Shown: positions 8,901-16,882, counted from the stretch's first letter. The stretch: 64,000 nucleotides of DNA from Butyricimonas sp. Marseille-P3923 (GCF_900184685.1 NZ_FXXL01000004.1:124001-188000), one strand, 5' to 3'. Program-made: numbers and translations. The notes: generated by a model not told the origin, from the letters alone.

Positions 8901-11468
8901 TTTGCCCGCCTTGTACCAATTATCGTCCGATTCCGGTAGTTTGATACCCACGTATTCCTTGTAGGGGGAGTATTTGAACCCGGAAGTGACGATACTGAAG
9001 TCTCCGCCCGGTTCGAACACCCGCATCGTGAGCAGGGCGTTGAGCATACCGGGTGCGTTCTCCGAGGTGATGTTGTTTGCCGACAGGTTAAAGTTTCCGT
9101 CAGAGTCCGTCGTGCCGTCGAAGAATGTTTCGGTTGTCGTGTTGAAATAACGGGAACGGTCGTCGAAGTTATACCCGTTGTACCCGGGGAAGGTGGTATT
9201 GCCTTTCGAGAGCCGTAGTTCGGTGATAACTTTCAAGTTACTGGTTTTCGCCCCGTGCATCCATCGGGTTTGAACGGGTATCGTGTTTTTCGTCACGCCT
9301 TCCCCGAGCACGTTGCCCGGCAAGTTGGCGATGATATTCAAACGATTCGGTTTGATGCTCTCGATACGGACGGTTTTTCTGAAAGAAACACCCCCGACAC
9401 GTACAACAGCCTGCCAGTATCCGGTCACGGCCTGCTCGTCGGTGCTGAACGTGAAACAATACAAACCGTGTTCATCGCGTCCCGCTTTGCGGGTTTGAGT
9501 CACGTTACCGTTCGGGTCATAGAGTTCCGCTATAATGGGATGTCCGACGGGAATCACGTTCTCCTTGTCTTCCAGCATGAAAGAGAGATGAATGTCATTT
9601 CCCGGACGCCATACGCCCCGTTCGCCATAGATGAAGCCCTTGAGTCCTTGCTGCACGACTTCACCGCTCACGTCGAAATTACTGAGCGAGAGGGACGAGG
9701 CGTCGTTGACTTTCAAATAGGTTTTATCATTGCCCTTGGTCGCCACGATAACGAAAGGTTTGCCGGGAACCCGTAATGTCGCTATTCCAGTCGAATTGGT
9801 GACGGTAGAGTCTATTTTTTGGTTCTGGAAGTTATAAAAGAATATCCTGCAATTTTCCACGGGTGCCGCCGTGAGCAAGTCATTCACGGCAACCACGTAT
9901 TTGCCGTCGGAACCCGCTTTGGCAATGACACCCAGAGATGTTACGATGAGATTCTTTTTCGGGAACCGGTCACTCACGTAATAGTAGGAATTGGAACAGG
10001 GATTGTCCCGCTCTTCCCACGAGTAATCGGAGGGATAGCTGTAATAATAGTCGTCATCGTCATAATAGTCATACTCGGAAGACGTTTCATCCCAGTTTTC
10101 TTCAGAGATAGCGTCTTGGGCTTCCTTGGCGCAATCGAGGGTAGTGTACGACTTTTGGAATCGGAGTTGTACCCGGTAAATCACGCCTTTTTCCAGTTGG
10201 ATATGGTCTGCCAGATTGATTGTATAGTCCTGCCACTTGTTGTTGTCTTGTGGTACTCCCGGTTTCTCCAGCGAGATTTTCTTGTCGAGAATGATGCGTC
10301 CCACGCGGCGTAGCTGGTAGTCACTGCTATAGTTGTAATTTCCTTCCTGAAGGTAGAAGTTCATATTCTGGTTGAATACTTTTATTACCCGTAATTGCAC
10401 GGCTTTCAAGGCGACCGCGGAGAAAGGAATAAGCACGTTGCCTTCTGCCGGGGTGAAAGTGCCTTCGCCGATGAATGTCACGGCGGGCTTGGCTGACTGG
10501 AAACTCACGTTGAAAGTGGCATCCGATTGGAGTTTTTCGCCCGTGGTATTTTTGATTCCCTTGAATATATTAACTTGAACCACGCCTTGCATCTTGTCCC
10601 GTTCGTTGGAATATACCCGGATGATGTTGCCTCGCGTGTTGAAGTTCAAGGTGCCGACCCCGTCGATCGTGATTAGCCCTTGAAAGTCCTGACTGATGTC
10701 CACGTTGTCGGACATCGTGATGTCAATCGTGCGGGAATTTTCTTCGCTCGCTTTTACTTCCAGCACGGAGAAGACTTTATTGCCGGGTATTTCAACGATT
10801 AGGTCGTTACCGTTCTTTATTTTTTTGTCGAAACTCAATTCAAGGGATTGGCTGTCGTTCGCGCGGGTGATGCCGGCTATCGTGAAATAATGAATATAAG
10901 GGGTGTGTTCCCATTCGAGTGTCTGGTTTTGCCCGTTGATTTTTGCTTTCACGAGTTGCTCCACCTCGTTGGGGGTAACGGCGTCCGAGTTGGTGACGGA
11001 GGCTCGATACGAGAATTTGTCGTTGTCCTTGGGGTCGACACTGAGGCTACCTTCTTGGAAAGCGTAAACGAGGGGCAGCACTTTCACGTTGAAGCGGAAA
11101 GTCGACAGGTCGGACGGCACGTTGCATATTTTGTCCAATGCCAGCGAAATCTCGTAGGTCTGCCCGTTCTTCATTGGAGTCGTCGGGGTAAATTCTATGG
11201 TATTACCGTCCCGGATAGTGACACTTCCCTCCACTTTCGGGCTGATTTTCATTAATTTTTCCGGTTGCACGAGAACGTCGTCGCCTGTTTTCATCGCTTT
11301 TCCTTCCAACCGGATGTAGATAGGGTCGGTGGATTTTATCATTCCTTGCGTGAAGCCTGAAATGTATTTGCTGTACTCCAGTTTACTTTGTTCCTTCGTT
11401 TTCTCTTTACACGAGAAGAAATTGATTGTCAGGAGCAAAATAGAAATGAGAAAAATAACCTTTTTCAT
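5997..11468 (-). CDS. Alpha-2-macroglobulin family lipoprotein with thioester motif
   Basis: The product is 1823 aa from the ATG at 11468; three further codons upstream begin only at TTG. It has a lipoprotein signal with Cys20 (INFFSC). It is made of successive macroglobulin (MG) beta domains, a bait-like region, and an alpha/alpha-toroid thioester domain holding HGCGEQ (about residue 1380), the CxEQ motif that forms the internal thioester. GFSYWTNSNYVSDWVSTYITDFL is typical of the toroid. The family traps attacking proteases covalently, and bacterial copies are thought to guard the periplasm. In many Proteobacteria the partner is PBP1C (pbpC), but none is next to this gene. A Tyr/Asp-rich low-complexity stretch occurs near residues 460-490. 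A hairpin (5985-6009) overlaps the stop codon. Confidence 0.92.
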   Translation of the reverse strand: MKKVIFLISILLLTINFFSCKEKTKEQSKLEYSKYISGFTQGMIKSTDPIYIRLEGKAMKTGDDVLVQPEKLMKISPKVEGSVTIRDGNTIEFTPTTPMKNGQTYEISLALDKICNVPSDLSTFRFNVKVLPLVYAFQEGSLSVDPKDNDKFSYRASVTNSDAVTPNEVEQLVKAKINGQNQTLEWEHTPYIHYFTIAGITRANDSQSLELSFDKKIKNGNDLIVEIPGNKVFSVLEVKASEENSRTIDITMSDNVDISQDFQGLITIDGVGTLNFNTRGNIIRVYSNERDKMQGVVQVNIFKGIKNTTGEKLQSDATFNVSFQSAKPAVTFIGEGTFTPAEGNVLIPFSAVALKAVQLRVIKVFNQNMNFYLQEGNYNYSSDYQLRRVGRIILDKKISLEKPGVPQDNNKWQDYTINLADHIQLEKGVIYRVQLRFQKSYTTLDCAKEAQDAISEENWDETSSEYDYYDDDDYYYSYPSDYSWEERDNPCSNSYYYVSDRFPKKNLIVTSLGVIAKAGSDGKYVVAVNDLLTAAPVENCRIFFYNFQNQKIDSTVTNSTGIATLRVPGKPFVIVATKGNDKTYLKVNDASSLSLSNFDVSGEVVQQGLKGFIYGERGVWRPGNDIHLSFMLEDKENVIPVGHPIIAELYDPNGNVTQTRKAGRDEHGLYCFTFSTDEQAVTGYWQAVVRVGGVSFRKTVRIESIKPNRLNIIANLPGNVLGEGVTKNTIPVQTRWMHGAKTSNLKVITELRLSKGNTTFPGYNGYNFDDRSRYFNTTTETFFDGTTDSDGNFNLSANNITSENAPGMLNALLTMRVFEPGGDFSIVTSGFKYSPYKEYVGIKLPESDDNWYKAGKPMTISGAVLTPEGKPVNNRDIEVEVYTLEWRWWWDSENDYIGSYVNRSYRRPVFNKTVKSQNGKFNVDVTCDQWGRYYVIARDKESGHSTGSTFYISSWRNDMNIPGMATLLTLTSDKKSYRAGEKIKITFPSSAGSVALVSVENGKTVKDIFRVPTTEGTTSFEIPATSEMCPNIYVNVSLIQPHKNRNNDKPIRLYGVLNIDIDDPELRLTPKIDMPEELRPSQNFTVTVSENNGKPMTYSIAIVDEGLLAITSFKTPNPFPAFYAREALGVKTWDFYDDVVGAFGGRLEKAFAVGGDEALDPEETRKSDRFTPVVIFKGPFTIKKGEKKTHSFNMPEYIGEVRTMVVAEDNGRYGSASRNTKVNKPLMLNVTMPRLFTPGDIIEIPVTVFAMKDNIKDVTVNLKTDDKIEVIAPASQEIKFSGTGEQIVFLKAKIKENTGKSTLTFTAQSGSEKAYFSCDVDIRIPNPRITRVDAREVASGESITFNNTMEGLEPTSFLEITSIPPLNLEERIQYLIRYPHGCGEQITSAVFPQLMLDRLMDLSEAQKVTVELHVKDVINRLRNYQLSNGGFSYWTNSNYVSDWVSTYITDFLTQAEKLGYRIPASMKASALDYLSKQANSWRRDDYYSELEQSYRLYVLALAGKPNMAAMNRMKEDNYNNPIARWQLAGAYALGKHDKIAQSLVANLPAEAKLYRQLGRCYGSDLRDNAIIMQSMVDMNMKDDAYKLLQKMARKFASNEWLSTQESAFGLCAIGNYAGRYFKDGNGIDVQIGKENFKTTKTVLQKELAVKDNRSEVTLKNNTSGTLHVRTINSSTPLGVITESEMSGLKMTVNYYRNGVLNNRTDYRQGEDIVAEITIQNTGNIGLYEELALTFMFPSGFEFLNERLTTNENPFKGADNADIRDDRVYLYFSLQQGDSKTFKLRFNAAYPGNYLLPAVTCAAMYDNSITATLPGNKITITRGE

Positions 11469-11504
11469 GTTTACCAAATATTTGAATCTTATGTATTGTA
11501 TTTA

Positions 11505-11555
11505 CAAATATAGCACAAAAAAAGCGGTGTTGTTCATTTTTAATTCATATTTTTG
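11505..11555. promoter_or_regulatory. Divergent promoter region (macroglobulin / UDP-glucose dehydrogenase)
   Basis: The 124-bp gap between the divergent genes holds a minus-strand -7 box TATATTTG (11512-11505) for the macroglobulin gene and a plus-strand TATTTTTG (11548-11555) for the dehydrogenase. Neither has a well-spaced TTTG, so only the -7 boxes support the call. Confidence 0.45.
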
Positions 11556-11592
11556 CGAACAAGTAAAACAAGGCAAATAAAGAAAAAAATAT

Positions 11593-12915
11593 ATGAGAAT
11601 AGCTGTTGTTGGAACCGGTTACGTGGGACTTGTGTCCGGGACATGTTTGGCAGAAACAGGAGTGACTGTTACTTGCGTCGATGTGAATAGTACGAAAATT
11701 GATTTATTGAACGACGGGGGTATGCCGATATACGAGCCGGGACTGGCGGAGTTAGTCGTCCGGAACCGGGAAGACGGGCGTCTTTTTTTCACCACTTCAT
11801 TACGGGAGGGGTTGAAGGATGCGGATGCCGTGTTTATTGCCGTGGGTACGCCGCCCGACGAGGACGGGAGTGCCGATTTGCATTACGTGTTGGATGTTGC
11901 CCGGGAGGTAGGGGAGATTATCAACGATTATATCGTGGTGGTGACTAAATCTACCGTGCCTGTCGGAACGAATTATAAAGTGAAAGCCACGATTAAGGCG
12001 GCTTTGGAGAAACGGGGGGCGGATATCCCGTTTGATGTGGCTTCCAATCCCGAGTTCCTGAAAGAGGGGGACGCCGTGAATGACTTCATTTCCCCGGATA
12101 GGGTAGTGATAGGGGTGGAAAGCGATAGAGCCAAACACGTTATGGAGCGTTTGTATCACGCCTTCATATTGAACAATACGCCTATTCTTTTTATGGATAT
12201 TCTGTCGGCGGAGATGACGAAATATGCAGCCAATTCGATGTTGGCAACCCGTATTTCTTTTATGAATGATATCGCTAACCTGTGCGAAATCGTGGGTGCG
12301 GACGTGGAGTCCGTGAAGAAAGGAATCGGCAGCGATACCCGTATCGGGAAGAAATTCCTGAATGCCGGTTGCGGTTACGGAGGTTCTTGTTTCCCGAAAG
12401 ACGTGAAGGCGTTGATTCGCACGGGTGACGACCACGGGCATAGTCTTGAATTATTGAAGGCCGTGGAACGTGTGAACGAGAACCAGAAGAGCGTGTTGTT
12501 CCGGAAAATAACCTTGCGTTTTGGAAAAGAGCTGAAGGGAAGACGTTTCGCCATGTGGGGACTCGCTTTTAAACCCGGAACGGATGATATGCGGGAAGCT
12601 CCCTCGCTGGTGTTGATAGAGAAATTGCTGGAAGCGGGTGCAGTGGTACGTGCCTTCGATCCTGTTGCGGTCGAAGAGTGCAAGCGGCGGATTGGCAACC
12701 GGATAGAGTATGCAGATAATATGTACGATGCCTTGGAGGGTGCTGACGCCTTGATTGTCGTGACGGAATGGGCAGAATTCAAGATACCGAAGTTTACCTT
12801 TATCGAGAAAGCCTTGAAACACAAGATTATCTTTGACGGAAGAAACATCTACAACCCGGAACAGATGCAGGAATTTGGGTATGAGTATTACGGGATTGGA
12901 AGAAAAACGAAGTAA
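11593..12915 (+). CDS. ugd: UDP-glucose 6-dehydrogenase
   Basis: The product is 440 aa, the usual length. It oxidises UDP-glucose to UDP-glucuronate with two NAD+, feeding capsule, exopolysaccharide or LPS sugars in the cytoplasm. The N-terminal Rossmann motif is GTGYVGLVSGTCLAETG (residues 7-23). The substrate region contains KEGDAVNDF. The catalytic cysteine lies in GCGYGGSCFPKD (about residue 264). The C-terminal UDP-binding domain contains WGLAFKPGTDDMREAP. The related GDP-mannose and UDP-ManNAc dehydrogenases share this layout, but GCGYGGSCFPKD and overall length favour UDP-glucose. No other sugar-nucleotide genes lie beside it, so it is not inside a capsule cluster here. Confidence 0.92.
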   Translation: MRIAVVGTGYVGLVSGTCLAETGVTVTCVDVNSTKIDLLNDGGMPIYEPGLAELVVRNREDGRLFFTTSLREGLKDADAVFIAVGTPPDEDGSADLHYVLDVAREVGEIINDYIVVVTKSTVPVGTNYKVKATIKAALEKRGADIPFDVASNPEFLKEGDAVNDFISPDRVVIGVESDRAKHVMERLYHAFILNNTPILFMDILSAEMTKYAANSMLATRISFMNDIANLCEIVGADVESVKKGIGSDTRIGKKFLNAGCGYGGSCFPKDVKALIRTGDDHGHSLELLKAVERVNENQKSVLFRKITLRFGKELKGRRFAMWGLAFKPGTDDMREAPSLVLIEKLLEAGAVVRAFDPVAVEECKRRIGNRIEYADNMYDALEGADALIVVTEWAEFKIPKFTFIEKALKHKIIFDGRNIYNPEQMQEFGYEYYGIGRKTK

Positions 12916-12918
12916 TTT

Positions 12919-13005
12919 ACGATTTATGATTTTGGATTTATGATTGCGTGCTAGTTGTTCGTGTTTTAAATCTTAAATCATAAATCTTAAATCATAAATT
13001 GAAAA
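12919..13005. repeat. Paired 7-nt periodic arrays between ugd and the lipid kinase gene
   Basis: The left array 12919-12946 reads ACGATTT ATGATTT TGGATTT with period 7. A 17-nt core follows. The right array 12964-13005 has six 7-mers (TTTTAAA, TCTTAAA, TCATAAA, TCTTAAA, TCATAAA, TTGAAAA). The two arrays are roughly inverted relative to each other, and the last unit ends one base before the next gene's ATG. Confidence 0.7.
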
Positions 13006-13006
13006 G

Positions 13007-13915
13007 ATGGATAAATATCGAATATTGTTTATCGTGAACCCGATTTCGGGATTTGGCTTGGGGTGGGAGATTCCATACCGTATCCGGCATATTGCCGCCT
13101 ACAAGCATATCGAGTATAATATTCGATTCACGGAGTATGCCGGGCACGCGAAAGAGATCGTGGAGCAGGCGAAAAGTCAGAATTATACGCATATCGTGGC
13201 AGCAGGCGGGGACGGAACGGTGAACGAGATCGGTACGGCACTCATGGGGACGGGCATCGCTTTCGGGGTAATTTCCCTTGGAAGCGGTAACGGGTTTGCC
13301 CGCCACTTGGGTTTCTCCCAGATGATGACAAAAGCGCTGAAACAGATATTGAAGAGCGAAACGACGAATATAGACGTGATTGAAATTAACGGGCTCTACT
13401 CTTTGAACGTGAGCGGCTTCGGGTTTGATGCCGAGGTGGCTCATTTCTTCAGTACCATGAAAATAAGGGGAATATTCTCGTATATTTATTCAATCGTGCG
13501 GATGTGGTTCCGCTATCCCGGTAAACGTTATCGTTTTCACGTGAACGGCAAGACGTGGGAGGAGGAGTGCTTCGTGTTGAGCGTGGCGAATAGTTCGCAG
13601 TACGGCAATAACGCTTCTATCGCCCCGAAGGCTTCCTTGCGTGACGGGTTGGTGGATATATGTATATTGAAGCGTCCCAAGTATTACCAGATTCCCCGTT
13701 TCCTGTACTGTTTCATGAATTCAAAGATTGCCCGCTTGCCTTATTTCAGCGAGATTCAATGCACGGACGCGTTTATCGAAGGGGATTTGGCAAAAGCCCA
13801 TATTGACGGAGATCCTTACACGTTGGAGCCGCCCGTTACCGTGAAAGTCCACCCGGGAGTGTTGAAAGTAATCGCCCCGAAATTGTCCCATAAAAAGGAT
13901 GGCGGAAAGGTCTGA
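13007..13915 (+). CDS. Diacylglycerol/sphingosine kinase-like lipid kinase (YegS family)
   Basis: The product is 302 aa. The N-terminal NPISGFG, then AAGGDGTVNEIGTAL (about residues 66-80) and LGSGNGFARHLG (about 96-107), are the nucleotide-binding and catalytic motifs of the DAGK_cat domain. The C-terminal beta domain contains ASLRDGLVDICIL and HIDGDP. It phosphorylates a lipid alcohol, perhaps diacylglycerol or a sphingoid base; Bacteroidales make sphingolipids, so the latter is possible but not shown. The start codon directly follows a 7-nt repeat array, leaving almost no room for its own promoter, so it may be read through from ugd, 91 bp upstream. It is convergent with the Lrp-type regulator. 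Confidence 0.88.
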   Translation: MDKYRILFIVNPISGFGLGWEIPYRIRHIAAYKHIEYNIRFTEYAGHAKEIVEQAKSQNYTHIVAAGGDGTVNEIGTALMGTGIAFGVISLGSGNGFARHLGFSQMMTKALKQILKSETTNIDVIEINGLYSLNVSGFGFDAEVAHFFSTMKIRGIFSYIYSIVRMWFRYPGKRYRFHVNGKTWEEECFVLSVANSSQYGNNASIAPKASLRDGLVDICILKRPKYYQIPRFLYCFMNSKIARLPYFSEIQCTDAFIEGDLAKAHIDGDPYTLEPPVTVKVHPGVLKVIAPKLSHKKDGGKV

Positions 13916-13945
13916 TGGAGTTGCCTGCAACTCGCCGCAGGCGAA

Positions 13946-14422
13946 CTATTGTTCGCTCGCGGTTAACATGATTTGCCGGTCAATCAGTTCATCCAATGAA
14001 ATAAAAGTTTCCGTTTTGGCTATGCCCGGGATGTTTTGAAGGGTGTTGATTAAAATATCCATCAGGTGCTGGTGGTCATTGCATCTTAATTTCAACAGGA
14101 AGGTGAATCCTCCCGTGATGAAGTGGCATTCCATGACTTCCGGGATACTTTCTATTTCTTTCACGACGGTTTTGTACGTGTGGGCGTGATCGAGGACTAC
14201 CCCGATGAAAGCGCACACACCAAACCCGAGGGCATCGGGTTTCACTATAAAACGTGAGCCTTCAATAATCCCCGCGTCTTCCATTTTTTTCACCCGCTGG
14301 TGTATCGCTGCCCCGGATATACCGCACTCCCGTGCTATCTCGAGAAAAGGAACCCTTGCATTCTCCGCCAAGTGGGACAAGATTTTCCGATCTATATCGT
14401 CTATTTGATATTTTACGCTCAT
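13946..14422 (-). CDS. Lrp/AsnC family transcriptional regulator
   Basis: The product is 158 aa, typical for the family. The N-terminal helix-turn-helix (IDDIDRKILSHLAENARVPFLEIARECGISGAAIHQRVKKME, quoted in parts) is followed by the RAM ligand-binding and dimerisation domain (about residues 70-150; GVCAFIGVVLDHAH, MECHFITGGFTFLLKL). It probably senses an amino acid and controls metabolic or transport genes. Its gene starts 11 bp after the end of the TetR-like gene on the same strand, so the two are likely one operon, an unusual pairing of two regulators. Confidence 0.9.
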   Translation of the reverse strand: MSVKYQIDDIDRKILSHLAENARVPFLEIARECGISGAAIHQRVKKMEDAGIIEGSRFIVKPDALGFGVCAFIGVVLDHAHTYKTVVKEIESIPEVMECHFITGGFTFLLKLRCNDHQHLMDILINTLQNIPGIAKTETFISLDELIDRQIMLTASEQ

Positions 14423-14433
14423 GTTTTTTTATT

Positions 14434-15057
14434 TTACCTGTTAAAACTCAACACGCTGTACAGCTGTTTTCTTTGCTTGTAATATTGCCACCCCTCCTCG
14501 TTCGTGATCGTGCGGATCACGCCATCGATCAGGTTATTGAAAATCGTTCCGAAGTCAAATACTTCCGGGGGATATATCTCCCGGTTGTGAATGTCGTTGA
14601 GTTTGGCGATATACATGCGAGCGACCATTTCGCTGGATACATCATCTTTGTACATTCCCTGTTGCATCCCCTTCTCTATATTTATTTTTATCTTCTCGTA
14701 AATAAAATCGGAACGCCGTTGTTTATGGCTTTCAAAAATACCCGGGAATGTCTCGGCCAACTTGAACGAAACGGACGGTGACACGTTAAAGAAACGATCG
14801 TGAATTTCATTTCCTACCAGTAATAAAATATCTATTGCGTTCCAACCGTCAAAATCGTATTCTTCAAATATCTTCTCGAACGCTACGCGTTCCTGTTCGA
14901 AAATGCTGTTAGCTATATCCTCCATTCCCGAGAAGTTCTCGTTGATCTCTTCCAGGGAAGTTCCCATTTCTTTTAGTTTATCGTCCGAGAGTTCCGTTCC
15001 GTGACGATAAACGTAATTCCTCAATTTGTCCGTTAATAGACACTTCTTCTCAGTCAT
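14434..15057 (-). CDS. TetR/AcrR-like transcriptional regulator (divergent N-terminus)
   Basis: The product is 207 aa and alpha-helical throughout. The N-terminal 45 residues (LRNYVYRHGTELSDDKLKEM, then GTSLEEINENFSGMEDIANSIF) fit a TetR-type HTH only loosely. The C-terminal half (RRSDFIYEKIKINIEKGMQQGMYKDDV, then SSEMVARMYIAKL) matches the ligand-domain pattern of Bacteroidota TetR-like proteins: an N-x-x-x-G-x-x-x-G-x-Y/F motif followed by an amphipathic dimer helix. The ligand is unknown. It is divergent from the phosphatase-fold gene (134-bp gap) and precedes the Lrp-type gene. Family confidence is moderate because the HTH is weak. Confidence 0.6.
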   Translation of the reverse strand: MTEKKCLLTDKLRNYVYRHGTELSDDKLKEMGTSLEEINENFSGMEDIANSIFEQERVAFEKIFEEYDFDGWNAIDILLLVGNEIHDRFFNVSPSVSFKLAETFPGIFESHKQRRSDFIYEKIKINIEKGMQQGMYKDDVSSEMVARMYIAKLNDIHNREIYPPEVFDFGTIFNNLIDGVIRTITNEEGWQYYKQRKQLYSVLSFNR

Positions 15058-15191
15058 AATGGATGTGGTTGTTTATAGTTTCTTGGCGTAAAGATACGAA
15101 ACAATTAAGAATTGAAAGAATTTTAGGTTGTAAATTATCATATTCTGATTATTTTTGCACGAATACTGAGAATCTGAAACTTCTGAATATT

Positions 15192-16778
15192 ATGAGAATA
15201 TTAGTCGTGAGAAAATTGATTTTGCTCGGTTTAGCGTTTCTAGCCGTGCAAAACGTGTTTGCCGAGGGAAATAAACCGAAATTGGTCGTGGGAATCGTGG
15301 TAAGCCATTTTTACCCGGAATGGTTGGATATGTACGGTGACAAGTTGTCCGAAAACGGGTTGAAACGATTGGTACAACAGGGCTTGCGGGTGAATGCCAA
15401 TTACAATTACATGTACACGCAGACGGGGGTGGACCATGCTTCGATATACACGGGGATGCTCCCCGCGGAACACGGTATCGTGTCGAGAGCGTGGTATGAT
15501 CGTTTGCGCCGGAAACGGCAGTTTGCAACAAATTCAGATCGTTACACGGAAATAGGTGAGCAACAAGCGGATAGTATCAAAAGTCTGGCACCGGATTATT
15601 TGCAGACGATGAGTCTGGGAAGCGCGATGAAGATGAATAATCCGATGTCCCGGGTGTACAGTGTGGCTATGAATGGCGATGAAGCCGTGTTGAGCGGCGG
15701 GTCTAGTGCGGATATGGCTATCTGGTTTAGCGAGAAGACCGGGAAGTGGGTATCGTCTACTTATTATCAACCGGTGTTACCCGATTGGTTAAGGGCTTAT
15801 AACACGTGGGTGGAGAGCGACCATTTCGTGAACAAGGGATGGATGATGCTTTCCGATGAGGATAAATCGGCGGCACGTATCCGGTTGCGCAATCATTTCT
15901 ATTACGATATAGCCCGGGCGAAAAGGGAATACAATACTTACCGGGTATTGAAGGCCACCCCTTACGGGAATACTCTTGTGCGAGTCTTGGCGGAAAAGTT
16001 GATTGACGCGGAACGTTTGGGGGAGGATAACGATCCCGATCTTCTGGCGGTGAATTTCTCCTGTCTGGATTACATGTATCGTGATTTTGCCATTGATTCG
16101 GAGGAAGAGAAAGATATGTTGATTCGTTTGGATATGGATGTTGCCGAACTGTTGAGAAAGTTGGATGCCAAGGTCGGGAAAGGAAACTACATGGTATTCA
16201 TGACTTTTTCGGAAATGCGGGAATTGATGCCGGAGGATTTGCGGAAGATAAAAGTCAATTCCGATTATTTCAGTATTTTCCGGGCGGTGGCGTTACTGAA
16301 ATCTTATCTGGCATTAATATACGGTCCCGGTGATTGGATAGCCGATTACGATCAGGGACAAATTTACTTGAACCGGGGGCTGATAGAAGAACGAAAGCTG
16401 GAAGTGAAGGAGGTACAGGACAAGGTGGCCGATTTCATGATCGAGTTCGAGGGCGTGGCGAAAGTGATGACCGCTTATTCATTGATTCATACCTCTTTCC
16501 CCGATGGTATGAACCGGTTGGTGCAAAATTCATTCTCGCACAAACGTAGCGGTGACGTGCTTTTCTGTATTCACCCGACGTGGGTTTCCGAGTTGAAGGA
16601 AATGGAGGATACTTATTCCCGTCACAGCAAACGTTCTATCGTGCCGCTATACCTGTACGGGGCGGGCGTGAAACCGGGGATAAAAGAAGATGCCATGATG
16701 TCCGATCTTTTACCCACGCTGTGTAAAATATTGGGCATACGTACCCCGTACACGGCGCACGGGAAATCGATGCAGTGA
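15192..16778 (+). CDS. Alkaline phosphatase-fold protein, probable pseudoenzyme
   Basis: The product is 528 aa from the ATG at 15192; the frame is open from 15063, but the earlier codons lack a signal peptide. A signal peptide (about residues 1-24) precedes a type I phosphodiesterase/PafA-like fold: GVDHASIYTG (79-88) is the nucleophile region with Thr78 retained, and SLGSAMKMNN, SGGSSADMAIWF and LRKLDAKVGKGNYMVFMT follow in family order. The metal ligands look lost: the first Asp is Ser38 (VVSHF), the DYxGH motif is DYMYR, the TADHG motif is TFSEM, and the THVP histidine is SIVP. Residues that bind the phosphate group also differ. I infer a secreted protein with no two-metal chemistry, perhaps a binding or scaffold protein. 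Confidence 0.75.
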   Translation: MRILVVRKLILLGLAFLAVQNVFAEGNKPKLVVGIVVSHFYPEWLDMYGDKLSENGLKRLVQQGLRVNANYNYMYTQTGVDHASIYTGMLPAEHGIVSRAWYDRLRRKRQFATNSDRYTEIGEQQADSIKSLAPDYLQTMSLGSAMKMNNPMSRVYSVAMNGDEAVLSGGSSADMAIWFSEKTGKWVSSTYYQPVLPDWLRAYNTWVESDHFVNKGWMMLSDEDKSAARIRLRNHFYYDIARAKREYNTYRVLKATPYGNTLVRVLAEKLIDAERLGEDNDPDLLAVNFSCLDYMYRDFAIDSEEEKDMLIRLDMDVAELLRKLDAKVGKGNYMVFMTFSEMRELMPEDLRKIKVNSDYFSIFRAVALLKSYLALIYGPGDWIADYDQGQIYLNRGLIEERKLEVKEVQDKVADFMIEFEGVAKVMTAYSLIHTSFPDGMNRLVQNSFSHKRSGDVLFCIHPTWVSELKEMEDTYSRHSKRSIVPLYLYGAGVKPGIKEDAMMSDLLPTLCKILGIRTPYTAHGKSMQ

Positions 16779-16784
16779 AGGAAG

Positions 16785-16882
16785 TTTATAAAGTTTGTAA
16801 AGTTATAAGGTTCATAAAGTTTTTAGTCCCCGCTGGTGCTTGGTTACCTTATGAACTTTATAAACTTTATGAACCTTATAAA
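16785..16882. repeat. Inverted 9-nt periodic arrays between convergent genes
   Basis: The left array 16785-16819 reads TTTATAAAG, TTTGTAAAG, TTATAAGG, TTCATAAAG. The right array 16847-16882 reads CCTTATGAA, CTTTATAAA, CTTTATGAA, CCTTATAAA. They are inverted relative to each other and can fold into a long imperfect stem around a 27-nt core, plausibly acting as a bidirectional terminator. The right array contains the stop codon and last residue of gldE. Confidence 0.75.

Noticed and set aside
12964-13005. CRISPR-like array
   Set aside because: Units are only 7 nt, directly adjacent with no spacers, and no cas gene is near.
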